Position numbers and translations under genes: made by a program
Notes under the pieces: generated by a model
What the model was told of the DNA's origin: nothing
The model's input: only the letters and a program-made list of their open reading frames with translations
Database searches by the model: none
In this document: positions 48,351-60,691 of the stretch, piece by piece
How the letters are laid out: every line of letters starts with the position of its first letter
Position numbering within the stretch: the stretch's first letter is position 1
Assembly: GCA_030867875.1 (NCBI GenBank)
Contig: JAOWCC010001589.1
Location: 86,699,537 to 86,763,536 of the forward strand
DNA from: Actinernus sp. WN-2022
Taxonomy: Eukaryota; Cnidaria; Anthozoa; Actiniaria; Actinernidae
Length of the DNA: 64,000 nt
Direction of reading: 5' to 3'

Positions 48351-50067
48351 GATTCCCCACTTGTAGATACGTAGATCACATTGGTGTAGGTGCCTCTGCG
48401 GGTCGAACGCGACAGCAGATGGTACTAATAAGTTTGATTTGCGAAAGAATTAAAAGAATGCCACGAGGCATGCAGCCCAAAATGTTGCATCAAGAGATAT
48501 AGGTGTATCAAGTTGGTCATATATTCTAAGGAGAATATTCAGTCAGTGATAGGAAGTTTTTGAGAAGCTGCGTTCCCTTTGAGCCGCATAATTCCACGCA
48601 TTAGTAACGTTTTTTTTGGTGCTTGAATAAGGGTTCTTGTAAAGAATTTTGAAATCCATACTGCAGGTGCAATAATCTCACAACATTGAGGTAACAGGGG
48701 ATGCTTGTGGTTGATAACGTTCTCGAGAGGAATACTACATATCTTAGCAGGTGGTAAGCACGGCATGGAACCGGTGTATATCCAAAGTTAAGGTTATCGT
48801 ATAGCTTCAGAGCCGAATTAAAAAAAAAATTCACCTAACAAAGTTTAGAGTGTTAAGTATCCAACAGAAAAAAATTGGTTGATTTTTTTTTATCTAGACG
48901 GAGAAATATCAAAAAGAAACATTTTACCGGAAGATTGCGTTACATATTTTGATTTACCGTCAGTTCGAAGTTCGCGCTGTGTTCTATCGAATCTTTTCTC
49001 ACATAAATATGTCATCGTAAATTCGAAGCGTATTCGCTAAAATTATCCGTAGATGTCTTCTTCAAAACAAGTATCTGGTCCTTGGAGTTCAAGAAAGAGG
49101 AAAAAATCAAAGAAATGTTCGAAATTATATATTCTTATTACCACTGGCTAAACTATTTTGTTGTACATTAAGGCCGCTTGATTCTACAATAACATGCCCA
49201 ATCTCTGACATTTTCCGGAGCATATATTCACGGGCTGATTCTTCGGGTAATTTATCTGTTCTCGTGCTTTCTTTTCGTCTTCCGCGTCCGTTTGGTCTGC
49301 TTTGGTTTTGCCTTCTTCTTGTCTTTAGCTGGTTTATCCTTTGCCGTTGCCTTATTCTGGCGTTTGACCGGTTTATTCTTGGTTTTTCCCATAATGAAGA
49401 GTGATTGAAAACGCGAAACTAACTCAACTGAGCGCGAAGACCTTTGATTGTGTCAGGCTTTCATGCCCGGCTTTCATGCCGCTGATAAATTGTTTTGACA
49501 GTGACATTTCCCTGTCACTGGTTGAACATCATTGGCTGCTTTATATAGAATCTCGCCGGCCGGCTAAAACTTTTCAGAGCGTTTTCTTGACTTTCTATTT
49601 TCGTTCTAAACATAGTTTGAAAAAGCTCCAACCCGACGCGAATTTGTGCGAATTACTTCAAATTTTCACAGATTGTTCGCAATTATATCAGCTAAGAAAC
49701 AGTGTCGGCGATTTTTTTAATTTTTAAAAGAGAGGCGCTGAGAGCGATTCCCGCATCTATACTTGGATTGCGCGTTAGCAGTTTCACGAATACCGAAATA
49801 TCTTCAGAACGGCTTCGAATTTCCACAATCGCCGACACAGTTTCGCAAACAAGGTCTGTGGGAGTCCAGAAAAGTAAACAGATCTTAAATTCATTAAATT
49901 ACCGTGGAGTTGGAGCTCTTGGAAACCAACTCGCTTGTTCGGAAAAGAAGTTTATTTAAAAATCGCACTTTTATTAAAATTACATACCTTAGGTATATCG
50001 TTGTAGCCAATTTTATAAGCTTTAAAATGAGGTATAATTTATCTAAATACGACAAATATTCGAGACG
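48351..50067. other. Interior of the TIR composite without recognised gene
   Basis: Only short frames are present. It may be an insertion that separates the DIRS-like recombinase C-terminal and N-terminal pieces. Confidence 0.35.
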
Positions 50068-50870
50068 CTACTTAATTTTATCCGGAACAGTACCCCGAAG
50101 GTATACGATAACCTTAAGACAGAAACGGAGGTATGCACGTAACTGTGACTTGTACGTTGCAGCTGTAGATTGTGCAAACGCTTGCCCTCGGTATTGTCTT
50201 AGCTCCTCGCCAAGTTCTGCTCCCGAGCATGGATTGCGCCTGCAGGGGTAAAGAGGCAAATACATTATGTGACAGGTGTGGCTGACTGCTGGGTCTCGCT
50301 GGTAATTCGCTGATCATGTGCATATAAAATTGATTGCAGTGGATGGGGTCGTTGCATGCGTGAAATAGCGTCAGCCACTATGTTCGCGGTTGTGGCAATA
50401 TACCGGCGCGCGGTTACACGGAAATTGTACGTTGCTGACAGCCAGAATATTCTACATTGCATGGCCTGTGGATTTCGCGATGTGCCTTTATTAATGATGC
50501 CGACTGTTGTGGTATTGTCAGATCGCACAGAGATCCACTTGTCTCTGAGTTCGTGTTTCCATCTTTCAAGCGCTACAAGGACGGTGTAAGTTTCTTGTAA
50601 GTTTATATGCGCTATAGCAAGGTCTGGACGGTCGACTGCCCAGTTGCACCGCCTACCGGGCATACATCGGTGGAAAATTCCTCCGAATTGACGGGCTCGG
50701 GTTCTACGAAAAAATGTTTTGCCATTTAAAACGCTTAAAAAGTCTGCCCACCACAATAAATCAGCTTTCAGTTGTGAGTTGAGCCGGATGTGGTGATGTG
50801 GGCGTCGCACACGTCGTAGAAATGTGCGCCCCCCGAATACTACTCGCGCCGCAAAGTTTAATTTGCCCAC
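50068..50870 (-). pseudogene. DIRS-like retroelement: RNase H and tyrosine-recombinase N-terminus
   Basis: Bases 50265-50870 encode the RT-RNase H junction of a YR retroelement: GKLNFAARVVFGGRTFLRRV, LKADLLWWADFL, INLQETYTVLVALERW, SVRSDNTTTVGIINKGTSRN and NIVADAISRM. Bases 50068-50265 follow with the recombinase N-terminus (LRQYRGQAFAQSTAATYKSQ, YLRFCLKV). The order RNase H then YR on one strand is typical of DIRS. The RT core is missing. Confidence 0.7.
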
Positions 50871-51087
50871 GAGACTGCAAATCCCTCTTTGTAATCGATC
50901 GCTTCGCCATTGTGTCGCGGTCGCTTACGAGAGGTGGGCGCTTACGAGAGGTATTCAATGCAGTGTTTTGACTGAGACAAAACGGGCTTTTGGTAAGTGG
51001 TCGCTTAAGAGAGGTGGTCGCATAAGAGAGGTGGTCGCATAAGAGAGGTGGTCGCACACGAGGTGGTCGCACAGGGAGGTTCCACTG

Positions 51088-51533
51088 TACTTTATATATT
51101 ATTGGCTTACGCGATACGGGGGGCTAAGAAGGACTTTGAGAAAGTCTATGTCATGACGTGTGTACATGTAGGCGCTCACACCGCGGCAAAACGGTATGCT
51201 CCGCTGGCCAAAAGAACGAAGGCTCTGCTCTCAAATTACCGAGGGTTTCAACTTTTTTAGTAAATAGTTTTATAACTTATTAAACTCACAATGCATTACA
51301 AATTAAGAAAACTTCAACCTGTTAAAGTCTTAGGCTTAGCTTTTAAGTAGTTTTCTTAGTTTTTGACAAAACAGTTCACAAATGAATACTTTTAAGCAAA
51401 AACGTTAAAATCACGGCATGTGCCTGTTGTTTCATTTCAGTTTTCGCGGGAAACTGGGGGCGGCCGCGCGCGGACAAGAAATAGCAAATACGCATGCGCG
51501 TGACGTTTTGCCTGAGCCTGGTAGGCGCTAGGC
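51088..51533. other. Stretch without recognisable gene
   Basis: AT-rich up to about 51440, then GC-rich with CGCATGCGCGTGACG-type motifs that approach the next MITE. Confidence 0.45.
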
Positions 51534-52008
51534 AACCTCGTTCCCAGGGGTCTTTACGCGCCTAATCAAAAATGGCGTCGAAAGTACCCCTGGTACAGGC
51601 TGGTTGGATTCGGCCACCGATTGGCTAGACGTTAAGCGCGCGCTGATTGGAGAATTTCAAATAGCGCGTGCATTTTTGCTTTGAAAAATAAACTGGTGAT
51701 GTCGTCTTTCGCATTGCGCGTTCAAAATTCGTTGAAAACAACTACAAATTCATCAGAACTTAGCGTTTTTGCCTTTTATTATACTCACTTCGCAACTGGG
51801 TACAAGTAGAATAATGTACGGTTGGAATTCATTGGGATCACACTTTAACCGCTAACCGTTTTTCAGCGATGATGAATCCAAGATGGCGGATGCTCATCAA
51901 AATATGCCCACATATTGGGCATATTTTTGGGTCACATGACCAGCCTGTACCAGGGGTACTTTCGACGCCATCTTTGATTAGGCGCGTAAAGACCCCTGGG
52001 AACGAGGT
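51534..52008. mobile_element. MITE with about 70-bp TIRs (CAACCTCGTTCCCAGGGGTC)
   Basis: The left arm CAACCTCGTTCCCAGGGGTC through TACCCCTGGTACAGGCTGGT is mirrored at 51940-52008 almost perfectly. The interior is noncoding. Confidence 0.85.
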
Positions 52009-53249
52009 TGGGCTGAGCGCTTGCGTGACGTCGAGCTCGTACATGAAAACGAGGCTACACGAGGAAGACTGGGCACCAGCAAGCACTATTCCATTTGTGT
52101 TCGATCTAGCGTGCGCGTCTCCTACGTCTGCATCAAAGACATTCACTGTAGACTTTAAAATGATTTTAGTTCATTTTAAATGATTTTGCTACCCAGAGGC
52201 TGAGGTCGTTTATTCGCCTACCTGTGGCATCCCGATTTGCAGGTGAGTCTACCCACAATAGATCATTAGCGTTGTGCATGGAACTGTTAAGACTTTGGCT
52301 CGAGCTGAGGGCGAGGCGATTTTTCTGCATTTTCAGGCGATTGATCGTTGCTAGTTGTTCTTAACTGATGCATCCGATTGGAAGAGACCAATCTTCTGTT
52401 TCAGTATATAGACGAGAAAAATAAAAGTCGTGAAAACCTGGCCCTCCATGTCGAATTGCCAAGAGAGCCTGTTCACAGGCTACTGTTTAATACTGGAAAT
52501 TATCTGTACCATGTTCCAAGCGTGACTCACTGACTGGAAACAGTGCAGGTTATAACTTATAGATGGCACTTCAGAATGCTAATTCATTAGTATCTTAATA
52601 AAAAAATGATATATGGCTAAATACAGAAATATCGCCAGATGCTATGAAAGGTTTCCAAATATCGATTATGTGGAGCTGAACAAGAATTAACGCATTAATT
52701 CCATGCACAACAACTTCTACCATGTTGGTATATATATAGCGATACTTTTGATACTGCCATGTCATTCATTGTCATAATGTGCCAACCAGAGATCCATTGG
52801 TTCCTGACACAAAGCGGCCTTTTGAAAATCATGGTTGGTACATCAGCATAACAGTTGTAATGTTTATCAACACAAAGTATAGCTTATGTAAATGTGGTTT
52901 TTATGTGGTGACGTGGCGAAAAGTGTTTACTTTCTTAGAGGGATATAGTAACAATCAATTTGTTGTAGTTACGAAGAAAGTTACATTGTATATACATAAG
53001 ACAGGACACCAATGTACAAAGAATTATTCTTTTCGAACACCCACATATCACTTGTCATAATAATACGAATACTACATGTAGATTGTTTCCAATAAACCTT
53101 TTTTTTTCAACTTGCATGTAAGGAAAGTTTCAGGAAGAATTTCATTGTGTAAGGCCTTGGTCTTGATGCAACAAAATAATATGTTGGACCGATGTTGAAA
53201 CCATTTGACCAAGGCTCAACAAGCAGCTTAAACTTGGTTAAAAATCCTG
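52009..53249. other. Intergenic stretch without recognisable gene
   Basis: No domain-bearing frame, RNA gene or repeat structure was recognised. Confidence 0.45.
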
Positions 53250-53362
53250 GGCCGGGTTGTTCAAAGCCCGATTAGTGCTAATCCAGGGTTAATTTCCATG
53301 ACAACCAATAGGTTTTGTGCCGAGCTAATCCAGGATTAACACTAATCGGGCTTTGAACAACA
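53250..53362. mobile_element. Short MITE, about 113 bp
   Basis: GTTGTTCAAAGCCCGATTAG and CTAATCGGGCTTTGAACAAC pair as TIRs, with an inner GTGCTAATCC / GGATTAACAC pairing. Confidence 0.85.
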
Positions 53363-54553
53363 CAGCTCTGTTCACCAGCCTCCTTTGACATAATTATTTC
53401 TATAGGTCCATTGAAAATATGACATGGGTTTATGAACTGAAGCAGTCACTGTGACGAAAGTTTCAAGAGGGGTGTGTACACGATGCAGTGGTTGGCTTGT
53501 AAAACAATTTTGCATTGCAGTTACATGAAAAAGTAAAAAGCAGCTCTTCATTCTTGTAACACAGATGACCATGTCACAATTGGTGCACCTACAAATGTAC
53601 ATGTATCTCGCAATGCCATTGCATGCAAGTTTCATGGAAAAGTTTCACTTTGCAAAAGGACCTTAACAGTTAGAAACTAGTGTCCTTTGTTAATCATTTC
53701 CTACAATATATATTCCCACAAAAATGGGATGGGATTAATTATTGCAGAAATATGAATGTAAGTACTCTTAACTCTAGTGAAGGTCTGACATGGTCATTAG
53801 CATTAATCCTGGTAAAAGGAGTCTTTCTGCAATCTTGGATTACAATTAGAAATGTACTCAAGGTTTTTAATAAGAGCTAGCAGTTGGCGAAACTCTGGTT
53901 ATTTGTGCCGGCTACTTTACCCAGATAATGTAAGAATCTCTATTGAAGAGAGTATGACAAGGGGAGGTTTCGAAGTTATTTCTCAGGCTACTTCACAGAA
54001 TATGCTATATATAGCTACGTGAAAACTTATTGAAAACCCTGTGTACCACTCAGTCCTATTCACACAAAGTTTGCAACCCCAAATCAGTTTTTAGAAAGTT
54101 AAATTCAAACCCTTAATTAGCTTAATCTGGCTTTGAACAACAACTGCATGGGCACTCGTGGTTGTTTACCAGTGTGACAGGGAGTGTAATTTATCAGACA
54201 TATCAAGTGTATCAGACAAACTCTTTGGGAATTCCTGGAATTCACAATAAACCTTTACAACTGACACCTGATGGAGATCTAGAGATTTTAATCTGACTAG
54301 GTTTGAAACATATGAGGTATGATCAGAATTATTTCTAAAAGTAACATCAAGTTTTAAAAAGTGCCTTACATTGGCACATAAAACAATTTATTCCATAGAA
54401 TTGTTTCACTTTGTTAACAGTTAGACACTTAGTTGGCCCTGTTGTCAGTTTACTTTTGTTTCTGACTAATAATACATGTACTGTGTGTTGTTTCAAAGGA
54501 TCCAAATTGTTTACTTGGTAGGGAATCTGGCATCAAAGTTGGCTCAGGCTGAT
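53363..54553. other. Noncoding 5' region of the C6orf120-like gene
   Basis: AT-rich. A possible acceptor TTTCAAAG lies upstream at about 54493-54500, so the first exon of the downstream gene may be noncoding and further left. Confidence 0.4.
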
Positions 54554-55057
54554 ATGGAAATTGCTTCATACAACACCCTCAACATTTTAACTGTTCTGGT
54601 AATTCTTTGCTGCAATGGTGTGCTCTGCGAACAAGTCATTCAAACATTTACCGGTGAAATTGGTGCAGGAAATTATACATACTTTACCCTAAAAAGGGAT
54701 GGTGAAGTCACTCTGATATTAGACAGTACAGAAGGTGATGCAGACATTTATATCTCAGAACATGTATCTAAACCAGATTTTGAAAATTATGACCTCCAGT
54801 CTACAACTTGTGGCAGAGATGTTGTAACTATTCCAACAACATTTGAAAGGCCCATTGCCATAGCTGTATATGGGCATGTGTATTGTCCATTATCAAAATA
54901 CACAATGACAGTTGTGATGGACTACATGTCTGGGACTGTGGACAGTGCGAGCAGCTGGAATTTACCATCAGAAGAAGGTGGAGAGCCACAGGAGGAGTCT
55001 GTTATTTGGATGATTTTTGTGGGCATCCTCAAGATTATTTTTGAAATACTTTTATGA
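54554..55057 (+). CDS. C6orf120: C6orf120/UPF0669 homologue, secreted protein, 167 aa
   Basis: A host gene in a single coding exon. The ATG at 54554 is preferred over one 26 codons upstream because it gives a clean signal peptide (NILTVLVILCCNGVLC, about 10-25). The mature part carries GEIGAGNYTYFTL with an N-glycosylation site at N40, DGEVTLILDSTEGDADIYIS, ENYDLQSTTCGRDVVTIP, RPIAIAVYGH and the hydrophobic C-terminus EESVIWMIFVGILKIIFEIL. These blocks match vertebrate C6orf120 (UPF0669) in order, including the terminal helix. The family is secreted, with a reported role in immune-cell apoptosis in mammals. The frame is complete, with a length close to the family norm. Confidence 0.9.
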   Translation: MEIASYNTLNILTVLVILCCNGVLCEQVIQTFTGEIGAGNYTYFTLKRDGEVTLILDSTEGDADIYISEHVSKPDFENYDLQSTTCGRDVVTIPTTFERPIAIAVYGHVYCPLSKYTMTVVMDYMSGTVDSASSWNLPSEEGGEPQEESVIWMIFVGILKIIFEILL

Positions 55058-55785
55058 TAAGTACCTGTGGTTCATATACTTTTGTAACACCTTGACAAAC
55101 ATAAATTAAACCACATTGTACATAGGCTTACACATATCATAACCGTGCCTAAAAGCATAATGACTATTGATAACTTTGTGTATTTGTTTTTTAACAGATT
55201 ACTGTTCAGTTGCATTTTCCAATTTACTGACTACAATAATATTGGAAATAAGAGGATATACTGGTAGATTGTCATCTTTCACATAGTCAATTGATTGCAT
55301 GATTGTGCATCATGCTAAAAAGTTATTTCTCACAAATATTTCCCTCTTCTTCTAGGCCCTATGTCGTACCTGTTTGACTGTTCTTGGTTGTTGAAAAAAA
55401 AATAAGTTTACCATGATACATGTATATCCTCTAATTTACTTGATCTTAATTGCATAGTCAAAAATTGTGTGGATTAACTTGACTAGTGCCTCATGATTGA
55501 TGACGATGCAAAATGTGGTAAATAGATGGGACTATTGTTACATTTGTTAAACATATATATATAGGTATCATTATTATTTTTGCAAGTGTAGTCATTATAT
55601 CTGTGAAACATTTGACAAATGGGGCGGCCTTCACCTCCTCGGAACCTGGAATAGTACTGGCTATCCAAATAGCCTACCCTGAAACAATACAAACCCTAAA
55701 ACATGGAATTATTTGTCAGTGAAATCCAAATGGGGTCCAATAAAATGCAAGGTTTTGAGAGGTGAAGGCCTCGTGTGACAAATCC

Positions 55786-56140
55786 TGGGGGGTACTCTAC
55801 CGAAAGTTGGGTAGGGGTGTGCCACTGGGGCTCTGAAACCCTTCCCTGTTTAAGACAAAAAACTCAAATTTCCATACCCTGTTCAAGACAAAGTGTTAAA
55901 ATTTTATATCCCTCTATAAGACAAATAACTAATTATCTATACTTGGATGTCAGAGTTTGTGATCTTGTATAATGAGTCATAACTAAAAAGTCTTCATCAA
56001 GCATTAGACTAAATAAAGCACTAGATAAATACCATACCCTGTTCAAGATCTGTCAATGTGAAAATGGATAACCTAACTCGAAAAACCATACCCTGTCCAG
56101 CAGATCATCCCTTATAGTCCATATATGGGAGTACCCCTGG
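55786..56140. mobile_element. MITE-like repeat with GGGGGTACTC / GAGTACCCC ends
   Basis: The inverted termini are TGGGGGGTACTC and GGGAGTACCCCTGGG. Internal phrases CATACCCTGTTCAAGA recur several times (55875-55885, 56035-56050, 56089-56100). Confidence 0.65.
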
Positions 56141-56486
56141 GTGACAAATAGCATTAATAGCACTATTAAACAATAGAAAACAAAAGATTTACGGCACTAT
56201 TTATTGCAAAACTCGTTTCACAATTATATGACTACGGTATGCTCCATCTGTATTGTAAATGATCACAGTAGTTAAAATTAGGTAATTTTTCACACAAAGC
56301 TATTGATACCAAATTTGATTAGAGTTTTTGTTTCCTGATCTTTCATGCTTCAGAGCATACATATTTTTTGTGTAAAAGCATACCGTACAGTAACTGTGCC
56401 ATGGTTTGTCCCACTCATACAAAATCTGCTTTATACAAGGTTGTCCTTTGCTGTGATCACTGATCTTTACAAATGTCTTGAAGGTT

Positions 56487-56629
56487 CTGGGGCAGATCCA
56501 GGATTCTGTGTGATGGGGTTCAGAGGGGGGGTTCGATATATGAAAGCACCAAAATATTTGGTAATTTCTTTGTCTTTTGTAAGCAAGTGAGAGAAAGGAG
56601 AGTTGAATGTAACCCTGGATCTGCCCCAC
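56487..56629. mobile_element. MITE with CTGGGGCAGATCCAGG termini
   Basis: TGGGGCAGATCCAGG at the left and CCTGGATCTGCCCCA at the right are exact inverted repeats around about 110 bp. Confidence 0.85.
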
Positions 56630-57084
56630 TGGTTAATAATCGAGTTCCACTCGTACATGAGCCCCACCCTCTTAGTTACTGTTGCTATGCATGTCCCACA
56701 AACTACACATTTTTACAAGGAAACATGGACAAGATTGCCAGTTGCAGTAAGTTTTGTGTTCAATGTATCACAACAAGTGCAGTGGCATCTGAAATGGGCC
56801 TAAGATCAAATCTAATTATTTTTATAACGTGAATATTTCATTGTAGAATGGATCGATAGGAGTTTGCATTGAATTAGGTATAGATACAGATATTTGTATT
56901 ATATCCATGCAGGCTCTCCTTCCACCAGCTGATTCTTCTCTCCCCCACGTTGGAAGGCTATTAAAGAGTGCACTCATACTTTTTATGAATTCAAAACAAT
57001 TTATTTATTGATACAGGTATGCTGACAATAATATTACAGCACTGCAGTTTTATATTTTTCCTTTTCCATTTCCATGTGTTTTAT

Positions 57085-59117
57085 TTAGCCCAGGACACTA
57101 TCCAACCAGTCTTCTAAGTCTTCTTTTGGTTTTTGTGTTGTCTGCAATTTATGGATTGAAAGAAAATCCATGCTTTTGGAGTCACCTTGGGACTCTGGTG
57201 TATTCTGAAATGTCCAGAAATATTATGATTAATGGGTGAAAGTCAAGAGGAACTATTCTGTGGAAGTGTAAATCAAATACAATCTTACCATTTCTCCTGT
57301 TGCACTTGAAGATTTCACTTGACAAGTGACACTTTTTCTAGTTTCCATAGGTTCTACTTCATTTCTATTGCCCATTATTGAACTTGCAGTGCTTTTAGTA
57401 TCAGATTCTAGTGATAACAAGAAATCCAGTTCATCATCCTGTACTGATTCTGTACTGCTGGTTTGTGTTTTTGACTGTCTACTTACAGCAGGCAGACTAA
57501 TACTATCTGACACTCCTTTGATTGAAGACTGCAAATGCAAAACAGGAGAACCTTGTTTAACAGGCTGATGCCTATCTTCACCAATGTCTTTCTTTATGGA
57601 TGTGAATATGGGATCAGAATGTAAACTAATTGTTTCTGGCTGTGAAGTACTATTTCTTATTGCATCTTGATTTTCATGTGTTAGGTTTTGCTTTGTAGAT
57701 GGTGGTGAAGATTCATTTATTTCTTGCTGCTTCCCCATGGCTAAACTGGCTGTCACTGTCATTAGGGAACCAGATGTAGTACCAACAGTCTGAGACGTTG
57801 CTGCAGATAAATCCTCTGTATCACTATCCAAATGGACTTGTAATCCTGGCTGTAACATAATACACAATTAAATGGAAATTAGATTAAAACTGAAAATCAT
57901 AAGAATATACCATGCATTATAATACATAAAAGGTTGTGTTGTGGCTTCATCGAATGAATAATAATAACTAAAAAAGTAATAATATTTTACTTGTTATAGC
58001 AGGCTGAAAGTGTGGGCCTGCATTTACTCCTCACACACTCCTCACTACATTAATTGTTTTGGACACTCAACTCGCATGTCGATTTTTACCGAGGGAGGAA
58101 AACTGGAGAAACCAGTGAAAAAACAGATAAGGAATCAACAAAAAACCTAACTCACATACGGTGCCCAAGCTGGGAATCGAACCCGGGACCACAGTGGTGA
58201 GAGGTGTGTGTTTCAATTATCACTGTGCCAACCTGCATCCCCTATCATCCCTGCATTGTCTATCAAGTGGAAGAGAAGAAGCTAAGTGTCACAATACTTT
58301 CATGGTTCAGGAATACACATAATAAATAGTACTTAGCTTGCATATTGTGAGACTTGCTTTTCCTGACTGGTACTACAGATATCAGTGAACTGTGGCAGCA
58401 CAAAAAAAAACATTGTTCAGCCAAGCCACAAATGTCTGCTGCCCCATAAAATAATGTTACTAATTATGTCTGCATTCCTGGGAGTTTGGAATAATGGCCG
58501 AAGGAAAACTTACACCAGAGAAAGCTCTAAATTAAGATAATTTTCAATCGTGATGCTCTTCCTCTCTCCTTGTATGAATAATGTGGTCCATTTCTCCTTA
58601 ATACTATAGCTGTATTCAACTTTAAATTCACAATTTGGCTCCTGATGTCTATCTGCCATGCTTGTTGTGAGACTTAATTATAACCAAAAGCATGCTTTTT
58701 GGTGCATGCGGCTAAAAATACAGACAAAAGATTTTAGTAGCATTTGTGGGCATGGCAGGAGATAAACCAGTACTGTATAGGAGCAGGATGCAATTTCTTT
58801 TCGTGGTCCCACAGTTCTCTGACATCCGTAGTATCTAAGGAGTCCATCTTTATGTTACTTACACAAACTTCCTCCTGTTCAAGGTTTAGTCGTCTATGTA
58901 AAGGAATGGCTCGTAGTGCTTCCGTCAAAGAACCAAAATTAATTTCCAAGCCAGCTGGGATGGCCTAATTCAGAAAGTAACAAAACAATAAAGTGGTACT
59001 AAGATAAGAGACTGCAGCTACATGTAGAGCAAAACCTACATTCCTGTACCTGAGAATTAGTTGAGACATCTTCCCATTCCTTCTCTGCCTGGAAACGGAA
59101 CTGTGAGTTTGGATCAC
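57085..59117 (-). CDS. AVEN: AVEN-like apoptosis/caspase-activation inhibitor, C-terminal four exons (partial)
   Basis: Coding exons read right to left: 59117-59050, 58964-58863, 57849-57289, 57204-57085. All have AG acceptors and GT donors in consistent phase. The first contains SQFRFQAEKEWEDVS and the second LEINFGSLTEALRAIPLHRR with LNLEQEEV. The third is a long Ser/Thr/Gln-rich disordered segment with DELDFLLSLESD. The last ends in KEDLEDWLDSVLG and stop. FRF-EKEW, the ELD-LLSL motif and the terminal LEDWLDS are hallmarks of AVEN, which binds Bcl-xL and Apaf-1 and activates ATM in vertebrates. N-terminal exons are not found and probably lie beyond 59.1 kb, possibly outside the window. No break is seen. 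Confidence 0.85.
58085..58240 (-). mobile_element. tRNA-derived SINE in AVEN-like intron
   Basis: On the minus strand it has an A-box-like GTTGGCACAGTGATAA and a strong B box (CCCGGGTTCGATTCCC) 40-50 bp apart, without a tRNA cloverleaf. It lies inside the large intron between exons 58863 and 57849. Confidence 0.7.
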
Positions 59118-60691
59118 CTGAACAAAATTAAATATTAACTTATTGAAGAAGGATATAAACATTATTAAATTAAGCTCCCTTGGTTTAAAGTGTCTGAATT
59201 GAAACAACGATTGAAGCAACTTTGCAAATTTAAAAAAAGTCAAAATATTTAAGATTTTGGCTTGATTCTGCTCAAGTTTTCACAAACGGTTCACCATTTT
59301 TTTTGTCTTTTCACATTTTATTTTTTAATACCGTACATTTTCTATACACAAACATACATTACCGGTACATAACATAAAATAAGATAAACAGGAAAAGGTA
59401 AAATAATTGACAGACTTACGAATACAAAAATAAATGAAATATCTCAAATTCATCTCAAATTAAAGGGACTTATAACCCTTTAAGCCCCAAGGGCTTTTAA
59501 CTGATTTTTGGCTCATTCTAGACTGCAACACACCCTCCCCCCTAAGAAAGCTGTAGTCAGTTACCATGAAATTTTCAACTGACCTATAATGCTGGGGGCT
59601 CAAAGTTTTTTGTCAGCCATTTTGGATATGTTGACGTCAGATCTCTATGGAGCTGGAGGGAAGTTTGTTTGAGGGAATACAGAATTTAAGGCTTTTTAAA
59701 GCCTTTTTCTCCATTTATAGAGTTCTGGAGAACATTAAGTCTGATGAGAGCTTCAATCAGCACTTTCTCAAAGAACCGAGTCTCTGTGCCAGTGTAATTG
59801 TGATAGAGAACGAACTTCATTTCCCACTCGTGAATGCAGGGCTAGGACTTCTTCTGTCACTTTAGCATGGGCTTTATAAATGGGGGTCTGGAGCCACCTA
59901 TCATAGCTTTTTTGGAATATCGGACAATATTTACTTGCCATTGATTCCAATATGAAGCTATTACATGTAGGTCAAAATGGCTTTATTTAGACTTAGTATA
60001 TATTTTGAAGAATGAAGATGGGGAAAGGGCCATGTCGCTGTTTGGTAGGATTTCCCGGCATGCTTTGCAGTCATTATGGATGAATTTAGCTTGCTATGAA
60101 GTGCTTGTGGACAGAATGGCTTGGTTCTGGGCAAGTTTAGGTGTTGGGAGACAGAAAGTGGTGCAAACATGAAACTCTAAATTTTATGTGAAATATGCAT
60201 TTTTGTGAGAAAATTTAGAATCTGAGGAGAATTTTTTTTTATGTAACAGCTGTCATTTTAATCCCTTTTTCTGAAGTGAAATAATGTCAACTATAGTTAA
60301 CTTATGCAAAGAAAGGAGGATTTAGATGAAATTATTCATATTTAATATGCCTAATGCAGTTCAATAGGATCATTGTCTATACATTAAGGTGTGTGGGAAT
60401 TTCAGGGCATTGCTCTTTGAACTTAGTCAGATTTAAACCCTCGAAGCAAGTAACCAGTAATAGTGCCATATGGCGCTCTTGGGAGTGAAAGGTTAAGTGA
60501 ATATCTAACTTGTTATTTCTTGAGGCAATCTTTTTTTCAAGTTGCATATATTCCTTCAATTTGTAAAAAAAGCATGCCATATGTGGAGGAGTAGCAGTTG
60601 GTCTAGCCTGATATAATATTAACTTATAAATAAACAAAATAAAATTAACCAATATCATTCCCTTCATCTACCTGTATACCATACACAATTT
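59118..60691. other. Probable AVEN-like intron, no gene recognised
   Basis: The 59647-59865 and 60377-60667 frames show no recognised domain. The sequence is AT-rich. Continuity with the AVEN-like gene is inferred from the absence of a start upstream of its first visible exon. Confidence 0.4.

Larger units (their letters stand above)
47248..51087. mobile_element. Composite between pogo/Tigger-type TIRs (TA-flanked), about 3.8 kb
   Basis: CAGTTGAACCTCCCGTAAGC at the left and its counterpart GGGAGGTTCCACTG at the right form inverted termini, each flanked by TA. Multiple GTGGTCGCTTACGAGAGG copies lie inside both ends (47290-47320 and 50925-51060). No DDE transposase was recognised. The interior contains DIRS-like fragments. 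Whether this is one element or two ends from separate insertions is uncertain. Confidence 0.55.
55058..57084. other. Intergenic region between convergent C6orf120-like and AVEN-like genes
   Basis: It holds the presumed 3' UTRs plus two MITE-like repeats (55786-56140 and 56487-56629). No further gene was recognised. Confidence 0.5.

Noticed and set aside
50068..50251. Plus-strand 115-codon frame at 49904-50251
   Set aside because: It overlaps the minus-strand recombinase N-terminus, which has clear family motifs; the plus-strand frame has none.
58734..58862. C-terminal extension of the second AVEN-like exon read-through
   Set aside because: A clear GTAAGT donor follows 58863; the extension is intron and loses similarity to AVEN.
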